The notes beneath the pieces were generated by a model, which saw only the letters and a program-made list of their open reading frames with translations, did not search any database and was not told the origin of the DNA. From NCBI GenBank assembly GCA_018389105.1, contig JACATO010000688.1, positions 288,001 to 352,000 of the forward strand: a stretch of DNA of 64,000 nt, given 5' to 3'. Source of the DNA: Nautilus pompilius. Lineage: Eukaryota; Mollusca; Cephalopoda; Nautilida; Nautilidae. A program made the translations under genes and the position numbers. Positions 1 through 11,060 of this stretch are shown in pieces; the stretch's first letter is position 1, and every line of letters begins with the position of its first letter.

Positions 1-2084
1 CTGTATATCTTCTGTGTACCACTCATACTTCATCTTTAATGATAATAGTATAATAACAACAACAACAATATTTTAAAATAAAATTTGTGTTTTTAGGTAT
101 TCATAATATTTTAGTTTTATAAATGGTATATCTACATACTTTTAACCAGACTTATAAAATATCCAAATATTCATGCAGCAATGTCTGCTCCAAAGAGAAT
201 GGAGAAAACAACAAATAAGAAACACACGACCTTGTGTATCCATTCTGTATAACAGTGATCTGATCATCCAATCTTTGGATTTTTATTTAACTTGAAACAC
301 ATTTAAAAAACAGGCCAAACTTTTAATCACCCATTGGCTGACAGATTTACTAAAGACAGCCTCTGTCTGCTGTTGTCTCAAAGCCAAGAAGATTAAATCA
401 ATTTTAAATTCTGCACTGTAATTAGGTCTCTGCACTCCACCATTATGATGACATTATTATTGCATATCTGTTTCCCTTTAATGATAAACATTTATATATA
501 CATCAGTAAGGCTAATCCTGATTGGTTACAACAATCACTCAGTAGCAGCCTAAGGCAGTGGAACATTATGTAAACCGCCTTCTCTTGTGAAATGTCTCAT
601 GTCCATATAGATAGAGGAAAGGGGCTAAGATGATTATATATAGACAAGCTTTGCTTCCAAACTTTCTATTTGTTTCAAGCTTACCTACAATAACGCAGTA
701 TTAATATCAATACAAATAAGCAATGTTTTGTACTGAGACCATATATCATTCATTAACATCGCAGCCCTGGATATTAAACAGTAGCAGTTTCCAAAGGAAA
801 TAAGCAACTCCTGCTCCCTGCTGCTATCTTCCAAAGAAGTTGTAAAGCGGGGAAGTTATGAAGAGTTCCAGATCAGAAAACCGCTGTCACTGAGGAAAGC
901 CATTATGATCAGCACAATTGACAAATAATGAGATCACCACCTAAATATATACCACAATGTTCTCTGTCGTCTGCTTGTAAAATGGTTTCCCCCTCTCTCT
1001 CATTTTTTCCACCACCCAGTGGTTTCCTACAGAATCAATAACGGCCCCTAACCCTAGCCCTGTCTGTCCTCGATAAATGGTCAGGCTTACCAGAACACAA
1101 GATGTGCTGGTAAAAATTTATTTCCTGTTTGTCTGCAACACAATGGAACAAAGGAACTTGTAAATTATTCAAGGGCCAGCTTGGTGCCCAAGACACCCAG
1201 TAGAATTCAAAGAATGATGTCTTTAATATCAGATAACGAACGCACTGCCAGCCTCATGGGGTCCTCCGGTCATCAAAGCAATAGATGTCTGCAGGTGATT
1301 CTTCATAAAATGGAATTAGACGAAATGCCAACCATTACTAAAAAAACAAAAAACGAAACTTCATCCGACAGAAATTACTTGTGGGTAGATATTGCAATGT
1401 TTATACTTCAATGGAAACACTGAGATTTATTATTCCGAACTGGCACAATATTCCCATTCTCTTTATTTTCTTAAAACATCTGCACATTTAAGGAGATGAC
1501 GGGGTTTATTATAAAACACTGATTAACAAATATAAATGTTTCTTTCAAATGAAAAAATATGCTTTTGCCACAGTCCCTTTAACCTCCCTGTTCAGTAACA
1601 TAATTATTTTTTTTTTAAGATTGGACAATTTGTACAGGAGTCCTCTCTTTCTAAGGTATCTGCTATCATCCAACTTACTTACTTGATCAGAGTGTAGAAT
1701 ATAGATCTGTTACAGGCAGGTAACATTAAGTTACTCTTAAAACAGATGGAAATATGTTAAAAATAACCTTAAGTTATCTTAACTTAGATGCATTCTTTAT
1801 CTAAGAAATCTTTCTCCTACTCAGTTCCTAGAATCTAATCTTAGACAAGAAAACACTGAACAAATTTCAGATGTCACTTGCTACATCTTTAATAAGCGCT
1901 TGGCATTGAATCCACTTTATTTTGTAGAAACCTTTTTTTTGGATAACTAAGTTTTCAAAAGCTCCAATCACTAGTTGTGGAATACAAATTGTAAAATTAC
2001 ATTATCAAAGTAAGTGCTTCAGGGAATGCATACATGCTAGCAGTGACATCAAAGAAAAGGAAAAAAAAAGATTTTTTTATTTAA
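1..2084. other. AT-rich DNA, no gene recognised
   Basis: No reading frame here resembles a known protein and no repeat boundary is visible. Short A/T runs are common. The stretch around 780-1100 is less repetitive and more mixed in composition than its surroundings. It could hold non-coding function, but nothing in the sequence proves that. Confidence 0.5.
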
Positions 2085-2088
2085 GCAA

Positions 2089-2579
2089 ATGTGAGCAACA
2101 GAGAGACAGCAAGGGGTATCTCAAGTGGGGCTGAAATAATGTGAGCAACAGAGAGACAGCAAGAGGTATCTAAAGTAGGGCTGAAATAATGTGAGCAACA
2201 GAAAGAGCAATGGGCATCTCAAGTGAGGCTGAAATAATGTGAGCAACAGAGAGAGCAAGGGGTATCTCAAGTGAGGCTGAAATAATGTGAGCAACAGAAA
2301 GAGCAATGGGCATCTCAAGTGAGGCTGAAATAATGTGAGCAACAGAGAGAGCAAGGGGTATCTCAAGTGGGGCTGAAATAATGTGAGCAACAGAGAGAGC
2401 AAAGTATATGTCAAGTGGGGCTGAAATAATGTGAGCAACAGAGAGAGCAAGGGGTATCTCAAGTGGGGCTGAAATAATGTGAGCAACAGAGAGAGCAAAG
2501 TGTATGTCAAGTGGGGCTGAAATAATGTGAGCAACAGAGAGACAGCAAGGGGTATCTCAAGTGGGGCTGAAATAATGTC
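2089..2579. repeat. Minisatellite, 48-50 bp unit, about 10 copies
   Basis: The phrase ATGTGAGCAACAGA recurs about ten times in direct orientation. The first spacings are 50 bp and later ones 48 bp, because the early units read GAGAGACAGC and most later ones GAGAGAGC, a 2 bp difference. Each unit ends in GGGGCTGAAATA or GAGGCTGAAATA. Variants such as AAGTATATG and CAATGGGCATC recur in alternating units, suggesting amplification of two-unit blocks. The array gives a long minus-strand reading frame of near-identical 16-residue repeats; this comes from the repeat having a period divisible by 3 and is not a gene. Confidence 0.95.
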
Positions 2580-3074
2580 AGCCACCCAACAGTATAAAGC
2601 AAAATACGTACCAGAGACACATCAAACAGAATTCTGAGATTGTTACATATTTGAAAAATTCTTCCATAACTTTAGAATTTTCAGTGATCAAATAAATTTC
2701 AAGGGAATATTTGCTAAACATATGAACTGTCAGCATGTTCAATGCAAAGGTAAATTTCTAATAAAATGTAAAAAAAATGAAGCATTGGCTGCCATCCAAA
2801 GTTATTTCATGCACACTGCAATAGGACTGATATAAAATACTTTGACAAAAATAAATACATATTTTTATAGGAATGAAAACAATCATATATGAACTAACAA
2901 CAAATAAATATATCATACCAAAGAAAGGATGTATAAAATTTCTTTAAAAATTGAAGTTAACAAATCAAAAACATGGTTAGTTTCCAATTATAGGTAATAG
3001 GAACATTCAAATGGAACCAGTCTGGAGACTATAATAGTAAAGCTGTTTCAGCCAGATATCCATAGTACATAATG
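2580..3074. other. AT-rich spacer, nothing recognised
   Basis: A/T-rich sequence between the minisatellite and the first SINE. No gene, boundary or repeat was seen. Confidence 0.5.
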
Positions 3075-3230
3075 GAGTGGCCAATGGCCTGGTGGTTAGA
3101 CTACTGGTCTGCCAAAGCTAAAGGACCTGAAAATACATCCTAATATGCCTGACTTGGTTTGGCATAAATTCATGATATGGCTTCTTCTTCTTCTTCTTCC
3201 CCAGGCAGCTGCAGCTTCTGGTTGTTTCTC
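3075..3230 (+). mobile_element. tRNA-derived SINE, diverged copy 1
   Basis: The head GGCCTGGTGGTTAGACTACT resembles the A-box half of a tRNA, as in RNA polymerase III SINEs. The B-box half is badly worn. Downstream the sequence shares a TGGTTTGGCAT-type body with the copy near 4.9 kb. A CTTCTTCTTC tract followed by CCCCAGGCAGC then matches the CTTGTTCCTCTTCCCC tail of that copy. The 3' end is not sharply defined. Three copies of this family occur in the window. Family membership is by eye only. Confidence 0.55.
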
Positions 3231-4914
3231 ATATCTGAAAATAAAGTTCTAGCAGGGCTACCATTTGGTCTGTTCAGTAGCATTCCAAGATCACTACCAA
3301 ATACTATCATCAGCCAGGATGCAATGCTGAATTACACACAGCCGTGTGCTCTGCAGAGAGACAGACAGCCAGAAATTATTTTTCCCTAAACAAACTGACT
3401 CTATTCCATGCTTGAAAAGCTCTAATTGTATTAAATTATGGAGTTCTTTTCTGACCTCTCCCACAATCACATGCAATAAATGATCCCAAAAGCCAATCGA
3501 ATCACCATACTCTAAAAGCGTTTCTGGAGTTTTTATTCTTAACATGAAAACGGTGTGCATCAGCAGCCATATAATTTTCTATTTTCTCAAAGTAAAACTA
3601 AATTGTATGACAGCTGTTAACAAGTCTGAAATAATTCAACAAATATGATCCTTTGTTTAAAGAAATTTCTGTGATGTTTCACTGACAAAACAAATAAAAA
3701 AACAGCTCTTCTAATGTAAATGTTGTCAAATATCCTTTTTTGCCATAAAATACTAAAAAATCTAGAAATAACTCTCTAATTTCACTTTATTCAATAATAC
3801 ATTTCTTTAAAAACAATAATATATACAGTTCATGTTTTGCATTGATAGCATCTATTTCCTTCGCCCTCCCTTATTATTGGAGAACGAAGTTTCATATATT
3901 TTTCACTAGTTCCTGATTAGTGTTTTAATATTCTAATTAAAGTTAAAGATTTTCTTTAACATATATTCACTGACCAGCTTTGTCTGAAGCATGCACACGC
4001 TTCTCTTCGACAACTCACCTTGCTGGAGAGAGGGGTTAACCAAATTCATAACAAAAAAAAAAAAAAAACACATTACTGAGAAAAATTAAGAAAATTTCCA
4101 GCTGCCAATGTAGGAGTCATTCAGGTGTGAATCTTATTGCATTCTAGCTTCCGGATATTTTAAACAGATTCTTAAACGCGAGGTGGGGGGGGGGGAGAGT
4201 TTCACTTTTTTTCCAGTTTTTACTTTTTTAGTAGCATTAAAAAAAAACAAAAACACTCAGGGAGCTTCAAGCAGGTATTAATTAGCAAGACCGTGCAGAA
4301 GCTACGCTTTCAAGCTAAACAAATGTTTATTTTTCTTCCTCAGTAACGATCTCTGAAGGGGTATTTTTAGAACTTTATCATCAACATTACCATAAAATTG
4401 AAATCTCGCTAAGCCATCACCAAACCATTTTTAAAATCCATTTTGATTTTCTCTGGTTGTTATCGTGGAATGCGGAGAGCACAGCCAACTCAACGGACCC
4501 GTGGACCCGTGATAATAAACAAGATTCCTACTCCATAGCGATGACTGTTTTGCAATAACTTAGCAACACGATTAATTCTAAGAAAACACAGTAAGCTTTA
4601 GAAACAACCCTCATCGAACACATAACAATTTCATGTTGTGGATGTGCAAACATGGCATTGATACGAGTTTACTTGTCGTCTACCTCTCTCTCTCTCTCGC
4701 TCTCTTGAAAACAGCACAGAATCTTGCTGAATCTTTTCAAATCATTAGTAGTTACTTCATTTATTTTAAAACTGCGTGGACCTCATTAACCCTTTAATCA
4801 CCATCGTGTCAGTGATCTCATTTTCCAATTCTACACTAAAATAGCAGCATTGTATTTTATTCTTGCGTACACTTCAGTCTGTATTAAACAAAAAAAGTAA
4901 AACTATTTAACTTT
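3231..4914. other. AT-rich spacer with simple runs, no gene recognised
   Basis: Contains an A-run near 4052, a G-run near 4183 and a CT-rich tract near 4685-4705. Two short opposed reading frames at 3177-3560 overlap each other and resemble nothing known. They are treated as chance. Confidence 0.5.
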
Positions 4915-5110
4915 ATGGCAGGACATAGGTGGTTAGGCTACCCACTGGACTGCTAAGGCCAAAGTTCAAATCCCACTGGGGACTGGTTTGGCTTGGCATA
5001 CCACCCACTCTTGTTCCTCTTCCCCTAGCCAGCCAGCCATGTGGAATTTTCCCCTCATTTAAAAATGAAGGGTACTAGCTAAGGCTTTTCCTGCCAGGAC
5101 TGATTGTCTC
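4915..5110 (+). mobile_element. tRNA-derived SINE, best-preserved copy (2)
   Basis: The head has an A-box-like TAGGTGGTTAGGCTA (about 4926-4940). It also has a near-consensus B-box AGTTCAAATCC at 4963-4973, with spacing expected of an internal Pol III promoter. The body continues with TGGTTTGGCTTGGCATACC. The tail CTTGTTCCTCTTCCCC leads into AGCCATGTGG, a phrase shared with the copy at 57.4 kb. It cannot be a functional tRNA because no clover-leaf 3' half or acceptor stem follows. The element may extend to about 5330, but no poly(A) or target duplication marks the end. Confidence 0.75.
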
Positions 5111-5360
5111 TCTTCCAATCTGGAATGGATTCCTGTGGAAGAGTCTGGACTTGTATCCCTTTCTAATTATGCATTGGGAAGGAGACTTCCCTCCTGCAAT
5201 ATGATTTAGGAACTGACCAAGCCCCACTGCCTTCTTGGCTAAATGGTATAAAGCAACCAGATCTCCTATTTTTGAATGATTTTCTTAAAGAAAACTATAG
5301 CTTTTTACTGGATTCATTATAAACCAACACCAATGATGAATAAGAATTGTAAGTGATATA

Positions 5361-6021
5361 CAGTCGTCCCTCGCCATATCGCGGTCTCACTGTATCGCGG
5401 ATTTTAAAATTGTATATATCTAATTTTGTATCGCAGATTTTTCGCTATATCGCTGGATTTTGCGGTATATAGGTATTTATATATATTTATTATTTTTGCG
5501 GTAAAATAAGCATTTTCTAGCCTAGAAAATTGAAAACAGTATAAAAAATATAAAAAAATATTAATTAAAACATTAAATCGAAATAAAATACGTAGCGTAC
5601 AGCAGATGAGTAGACAAAGACTCGCACTTATGGAAAACGCAGCTACAGCCGCTTCCGCTTGAGCTAGTTTGCCCACGTGAGATCGTACACGGCAAACTAT
5701 TGGCTGATGGATGGGAGGCGACCAACCAGAGCACTGTGTCCTATGATGTCGCCCAAACGTTCTGCGCTTTCTAAGGCTTCTGGCACCGAACCCAAGCGCC
5801 AGAGGAAGATGCTTACCATCACAGAAAAGGTGGAACTCCTCGACATGCTAAAGGAAGGGAGGAGCTACGCGGCTGTAGGCCGCCATTACGGGATCAAAGA
5901 ATCTTCGGTTCGCTACATAAAGAAGGACAAAAAGAATATAAGGTCGCTACTTTGTGGATTTTTGCCTATCGTGGGGGGGGGGTTCTGGAACCTAACCCCA
6001 GCGATAGACGAGGGACCACTG
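5361..6021 (+). mobile_element. Tigger/pogo element, internally deleted, both ends present
   Basis: The left end CAGTCGTCCCTCG (5361) and the right end CGAGGGACCACTG (finishing at 6021) are inverted copies with one mismatch in 13. TA flanks both sides (5359-5360 and 6022-6023), the target duplication of the Tc1/mariner/pogo group. At 661 bp it is far shorter than an autonomous Tigger of roughly 2-3 kb. It keeps both ends and the start of the transposase gene but lacks the catalytic domain, so it could move only with help from a full-length relative. Confidence 0.9.
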
Positions 6022-6066
6022 TATATGGCAGAATATATAAAAACAGGAAAAAGAAACTATAAGTAA
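5746..6066 (+). pseudogene. Tigger transposase N-terminus (CENP-B-type HTH), truncated
   Basis: From the ATG at 5746 the frame begins MSPKRSALSKASGTEP, followed by KMLTITEKVELLDMLKEGRS, YAAVGRHYGIKESSVRYIKK and KNIRS. This is the N-terminal CENP-B/Brk-like helix-turn-helix that recognises Tigger ends. The frame is open from 5677, but 5746 is preferred because family proteins start with this serine/proline/lysine segment. After about 66 residues the match stops at an internal deletion. The frame then runs through the 3' inverted repeat and past it to a stop at 6064-6066. The DDE catalytic domain is missing. The HTH part has no stop or frameshift, so a DNA-binding-only product is possible in principle. 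Confidence 0.88.
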
Positions 6067-7008
6067 AAAAAAAGGGGGGGAGGGTACAAATCCAGGTGCT
6101 GTTAATATATTACTGAAGAAAACACCACAATGTTCTGCAGACCACTATTTCCAGAGAGAAATAATTAACAATGTGATGCAGAGAGCCGACTCTTGTCACT
6201 GTGTTTCTGTCACAGCAGAGCTGCTTCAATGGCTATTGAGATCTCAAGAAAGCGGTGTTTTTGTAATGTCTATTAGGCTGTTATAATACAGCCTTTCAGG
6301 AAGCTCACTAATGACAATTTATTGCAGATAAAAGCCACACAAACAATATGATAGATCAAATGCAAAAAACAGTGGCAAATATTTATATTGTGCATGTGAT
6401 ATTCAGTGACACATGAATTAAGGAAACTGATTGTCATCCTTCAGCACAGCTCTTCAGATGAGTGAGATGAGCTGGCAGAGATGCAGTAAACCAGTGCGTT
6501 ACTAAGACATTTGAGCAAGGAAAAGGCATATCCATGAGTGGAGTTGGAAACTTAGTTAAAAATTAATGGAAGAACAGTCACCCAGGAATGCATGCAAATT
6601 TTATTTATCACACTGTAACCGATAGATGCAATCTACCTGGTCTGGGTTTTATACTTCAGAAATACAACAAGAGCAGATACTGGGAAATTTGTTATTTTGA
6701 GTTTATAGGAAAACCAAGGAACTTAAAATTGTGTGTAAAACTATGTAAACTTTTTTTTAAAATAAATAGAAATCATGATAAGCACCTGAATCCCATGACA
6801 ACCTTCCATAATGTTTAATGTGTGGAAATAGTTTCATCAACATTCCATTAAAAGCTGATAAAGAGCATGACATATGGAGAAGAGTAATACCAGAACAAGA
6901 AGAATTAAGCCTTCTGCTATTTCTTCTGATCTTTGTTTTTTTTTTTAAAGGAAGCATATGATACAATCAAGCAAATGGATCATCAGAGTAAAGATGATAA
7001 TAATAATA

Positions 7009-7052
<44 letters not shown>

Positions 7053-7770
7053 GTAAAAACGTTAAAACAAAACACATACTTCATCCAACTTTTGAATTAT
7101 TTTACATTCAGGCCAACATCATATGGTAAAGATGGACATTTCATAAATGATGAAATAAAAAAAGCAAAAACCAATTTTAAGATAATATGAGAGTTTAAAA
7201 CTATTTCTTCAAGTAAATTGATAGCTCAATAACAGCAACATTATGTCCACCTCATTTTAAACTGGAAAAGGTGTCAACTAAGTCGAGTGATAACATTATT
7301 GTACTATTGTGCTTAATGTTCACATAGTGATTTTTCATTTGTCCATTCTAGACCAATACAACTTTTGTATTATTTATGTTTAATGCTAAAGCAATGTTTT
7401 CTTTTTTCTTCCTGATAATCACAAATATGACAAAGTTGGCTCATCCATTCTTTTGATTTTAAAAAGATCTAGAGTAAATACGGAAGTTTCTGTGAGATGC
7501 TCAGTTGATTATATATAATCTTTCATCAAGATGGCAAAGGCAAATTAAAATGATTCTTAAAATCCACATAAGAAAATCAATTAATTAGTCTATATTATAT
7601 AGCCTTAAATATGCCAGTCATTTAATTTAGCAAATTTGAATTTATTTTAATTATTTATAAATTAATATCAAAATAAATAAAATATTTTTAAACATTAACC
7701 CAGGAAAATTTCACAACACCTTAACAATCTACAGCACTGACTGATTTAATTATTTATTTATCAATTTAAA
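6022..7770. other. AT-rich spacer, no gene recognised
   Basis: Starts with an A/G-rich run beyond the Tigger end. It contains the ATA/AAT microsatellite listed separately. No convincing coding frame or element boundary was seen. Confidence 0.5.
6994..7053. repeat. (AAT)n microsatellite, about 60 bp
   Basis: About 20 tandem ATA/AAT trinucleotides with one interruption near 7011. A plus-strand frame through it encodes a run of isoleucines and is an artefact of the repeat. Confidence 0.95.
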
Positions 7771-8536
7771 AAGTTTACATATATTGCAAATGATAATAAA
7801 AATAGCAAAATACTGGGAGTAAAATGCATATAACACATTTAAGAACCACATTTCATATGCAAAAATGAAACTCTCCTGTGCACAGCCATGAATAGTTGTC
7901 ATCCATGGAATCAGAAAGTGCCAAACTTTCAGAAGAACCGAAAAAGTACAGGCAGTGACATCACTGTAGTGTGGTTGTGATGAGTGCGTGATGAATGCCA
8001 CCATGGCTCCTAGGAAATACGACACGCAGGCATATAAAAACAGTAAGGGCCCAGCTTCAGAGAGAGATGTATGCAAGATTAAGGAAATACGCAAAATTAG
8101 CACTGCTGGCTGTAGATATAGCCAGAAAGGAGAGCCCACAGTTTCCATAAGTTAAGTACCTCGGGGTGTGTTCTCTGCTAATCAGATACCGAACCAACAG
8201 CAGCAATCATGGGTGTTATCTCTTCAAAAACAGTGAGATGCATATTAGCACAAACTGGCCTGTAAAACCTTTGCTGAGAAGATACAAGCAGTCATCAAGG
8301 CTGAAATGGACAACAGAAATGAAACAGTAAGATGACCAGACCTAAAGGATGGTGCTCTCTACAGATGCATCCAAATTTCAACTGTCAAGCAATAATCAAT
8401 AGCAGTTTGTTCACAGGTGGACTGGGCAGTAGCTGTATAGTCAGTACACAACAGTTTTAGTAAAGCATATATCATGGGGGTAGATCGATACAAGTGTGGA
8501 TTTGCATATCAGCCAGGGGTTTTAGAGATTTTAGTA

Positions 8537-8986
8537 CCGTATTACCTCCCTTAGAACGGCTGCCGTTAGACTTTTTTTGTCTCGAGTGAGACCAAATTTT
8601 TGTAGGGAAGCAGCCAGTGCCCTGGACTTTGGGCTTTGTCACCCAATATATTCCTGTAAAATTCAACTTTTCAAACATGGCCTCTGTTGATGATGTTGAG
8701 CTGATCGAGTCAATTTCTGAGTATGGGAGTGGCTCTGATGACAAGATCGTTCCTGTTGAAGGTGGTGAAGCTTTCAGTGATGGATTGAATGACGAAGAGA
8801 AAAACGAGGAATAAATCGCAAAATGTTTGGTCATAAAAAGTTGTTGCCCGCTTTGTAAATTATACCGAGCTGCACCAACTTGATTTTTGCGCTATTGCTG
8901 AAAAATAAATTATTTTTCACATGTCGAATGTTACCTTGCTTATAATGGCATGGGTGCCATTATAAGTGATAAGTGAGGTATTATGG
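8537..8986 (+). mobile_element. 450 bp inverted-repeat element inserted in Tc1 copy A
   Basis: Aligning the two Tc1 copies shows extra DNA in copy A exactly here. Its ends CCGTATTACCTCCCTTA (8537-8553) and TAAGTGAGGTATTATGG (8970-8986) are inverted repeats matching at 14 of 17 positions. Just inside each end is a hairpin: AACGGC-T-GCCGTT at 8555-8567 and CTTATAATGGCA-TGGG-TGCCATTATAAG at 8939-8966. TA precedes the left end and CA follows the right end, so a TA target duplication with one mutation is possible. The superfamily is unknown. It is most likely a deletion derivative (MITE) of a larger transposon. Confidence 0.72.
8677..8814 (+). pseudogene. Short acidic reading frame inside the 450 bp element
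   Basis: From the ATG at 8677 the frame reads MASVDDVELIESISEYGSGS and continues with Asp, Glu and Lys to a TAA at 8814, about 45 residues. The frame is also open upstream to 8617. Its strongly acidic, serine-rich character resembles the disordered N-terminus of several transposase families (piggyBac-like proteins for example), and its place in a MITE fits a residual 5' coding end. I do not recognise the family. Confidence 0.45.
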
Positions 8987-9009
8987 CACAATTGAAGGTA
9001 TACTGACTG

Positions 9010-9350
9010 CAAACAGGCAGAGAAAGATTTTCATCTATCATGCAATTCCCTCAAGAAACATCCAAATGGGTAGGGATTCATCTTCAAACATATGGCAATG
9101 ACCCCAAGCATATAAACAATGTGGTGGAAAACTATCTGGAACATAAAGAGGCTGATGGAACACTTATAAAGATGCCTTAGCCTTCACAAAGTCCTGATAT
9201 TAACATCACTGAGGCTATACATGGCTATATGGCTTCTGAGAAAGTCAAACAGCAACCAAGCACCTTGGATGAATTGTGGAAAGTGATACAGGATACATGA
9301 AGCAATATTCCGCAGTCATAAATTGATAACATACCTGGGAGCATGAAGAC
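9010..9350 (+). pseudogene. Tc1-like transposase, C-terminal catalytic remnant (copy A)
   Basis: The translation includes GNDPKHINNVVENYLEHKEA, then SQSPDINITEAI and LDELWKVIQD. NDPKH holds the second catalytic Asp (codon 9100-9102) and SPDINITEA the catalytic Glu (codon 9211-9213). There are 36 residues between them, which fits the DD36E group of Tc1/mariner transposases rather than classical DD34E. An in-frame stop replaces the Trp before the SQSPD motif and another lies downstream. This copy cannot make an active enzyme. Confidence 0.82.
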
Positions 9351-9390
9351 AGGATTTATATTCATCTATTTGTCAAACAAAAATATCTAA

Positions 9391-9456
9391 AATATCACAT
9401 ATTCAATGACCACCATTAATTTGCTTTCTAATTTTGGCAATCATTGTAAAAGAAAT

Positions 9457-9500
<44 letters not shown>

Positions 9501-10920
9501 AACATATGTATGTAAGCAGAACCAATATGCTATCCATAGGACACAAAATTTCATTTTAAAATTTAGTAAATACTTTGCCTTGTCATAATATGTCACCTGT
9601 TGTTAATTTGGCATTAGCTTTTTGCACAAAAGGACAAGCAATAAAGAATTATTTATGAAAGTACTTGATCAAGTCATCTTTAGGAACACAGACAGCCGCT
9701 ATCTTGTTTGCCATTAAATCAATGAAATTTTGTATCATGGTGTAGTAAGGTTCTTCCATGTCTATGTGAGGTTTAATTCCATCATATCAGTGGGATGTGA
9801 ACAAATTCTTCTCAGCTGACAATTCAGATTTCCACAGATGCTTGACTGGATCCATGGATCCATACAGGATTTGGAGTACTGAGGAAAGAAGCTAAATACT
9901 TAGATTCCTCTTTCAGAGCACTAAATTTCAGTGTGCTTGCCTTATTAGTACAATGGCAGAAAATTTACCTTTAAATTTGCTATGTAGCTACTGGAATTGA
10001 GACATTCTTTGAAAAACGTCAATTCTTTCTTCTACCAAGCCTGAATGCAACCACACCAAGACAATCCTGCTTATATACTTGACTATAGGCTGAAGACAAT
10101 GTGGTTTACAGTCTTCGTTATGTCTTCTGCAAATCCGGGTGTGACCTCAAGATGCAAATTGCTGAAACCTCAATTTATCATACCATCAGCACGGAAGAAT
10201 CTCGACCTATCCAACCCAAATGAAATGCTTCAGAATAGGAAGGATTTTCTAAAATGTGGTACGTGCCCTCTGCAGCCAATTTGCTGAAAATAGTGTTAGA
10301 CTGTTCTTTGGCTCATTTCTGTCACATAGATGATATTAACTAAAAAATACTGACTGTAAGTTTGGATTTGATATACTTTCTCATCACTGAGTCACTATTT
10401 AAGCCCTCCCAAGTTACTAACTGCAGAAAAAGCATTTACCTTGGTAAACTTCACAACAATATTGGTTACATATCCATGAAAAAGTTTGATGTCTTTGTCT
10501 ATCTGTTGCATATTCTGTCTGGTCACATCATGAATGATCTTTACCATACATAACGTTAGGCAAACAAAAAAATGTCATGGGATCTGCCTGTTTTTAGCAT
10601 GGTTATAGTGAAAACTGGTCCGTTCCTTAACTTTTAATCAGATATTAATTTATGTGATGATTAAATTAACATCGCAATAGAATGCACATTAAAAAAAATT
10701 TTACTAACTATATTTATTTTCTCAAATTAATCTCAGGCTAAAAAGGGGTACATTCCTATTGCTTTTAGACTTTCAGTAAGTAGCTTCTATACCTTATTAA
10801 TATGTATGAATTGAGATGCAGTTAATAGAAACAATCTTATTAAATCATTTATACATATAAAATGCAACAACAAACAGTGACCCATATCTACTGTCAACAG
10901 CTTCAAGAAAAGAATGAAAG
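9391..10920. other. AT-rich DNA, no gene recognised
   Basis: Contains the TC/AC microsatellite at 9457-9501. Several 60-80 residue frames between 10045 and 10553 have no recognisable motif. Some old element may underlie 9660-10560, but I cannot identify it. Confidence 0.45.
9457..9501. repeat. (TC)n-(AC)n compound microsatellite
   Basis: About ten TC dinucleotides run directly into about thirteen AC dinucleotides. Confidence 0.95.
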
Positions 10921-11060
10921 CTTACTAGAACTTACTAGAGCTTACTAGAGCTTACTAGAGCTTACTAGAGCTTACTAGAACTTACTAGAACTTACTAGAA
11001 CTTACTAGAACTTACTAGAACTTACTAGAGCTTACTAGAGCTTACTAGAACTTACTAGAA
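10921..11060. repeat. 10 bp tandem array, 14 units of CTTACTAGAR
   Basis: Fourteen uninterrupted 10 bp units differ only at the last base. In order the last bases are A,G,G,G,G,A,A,A,A,A,G,G,A,A. There are no indels. The blocks of identical variants indicate recent growth by slippage or unequal exchange. Confidence 0.97.

Larger units (their letters stand above)
7775..9390 (+). mobile_element. Tc1-like element (DD36E-type), decayed copy A
   Basis: This stretch aligns by eye, block after block, with 12525-13830. Shared phrases include AAGCAATAATCAATAG, GGTATACTGACTGC and ATCATGCAATTCCCT. The transposase is broken by stops and shifts. Its catalytic C-terminal half is readable near 9070-9310. 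The left part covers the N-terminal half in very poor condition. A separate 450 bp element interrupts it at 8537-8986. Exact inverted ends are not identifiable, so the limits are approximate. Confidence 0.75.

Noticed and set aside
1046..1062. Telomere-like CCCTAACCCTAGCCC
   Set aside because: Only about two and a half degenerate units; too short to be an interstitial telomere tract.
2121..2585. 154-residue minus-strand frame of repeated leucine-rich units
   Set aside because: It is the translation of the 48-50 bp minisatellite, whose 48 bp period preserves frame. Nothing suggests a real protein.
4917..4985. Possible functional tRNA gene
   Set aside because: A- and B-box-like segments are present but no acceptor stem pairing or 3' half follows; it is a SINE head.
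6933..7190. 85-residue frame with a long isoleucine run
   Set aside because: Produced by the AAT microsatellite.
7750..8148. 132-residue hydrophobic minus-strand frame
   Set aside because: Lies antisense to the Tc1 copy A; the sister copy has a similar antisense frame, so it is a shadow of the element.
9660..10560. Possible old transposase on either strand
   Set aside because: Several fragments looked faintly like transposase pieces but no two conserved blocks appeared in order.
10921..11060. CRISPR-like array
   Set aside because: Units are contiguous with no unique spacers, in animal nuclear DNA; it is a simple tandem repeat.
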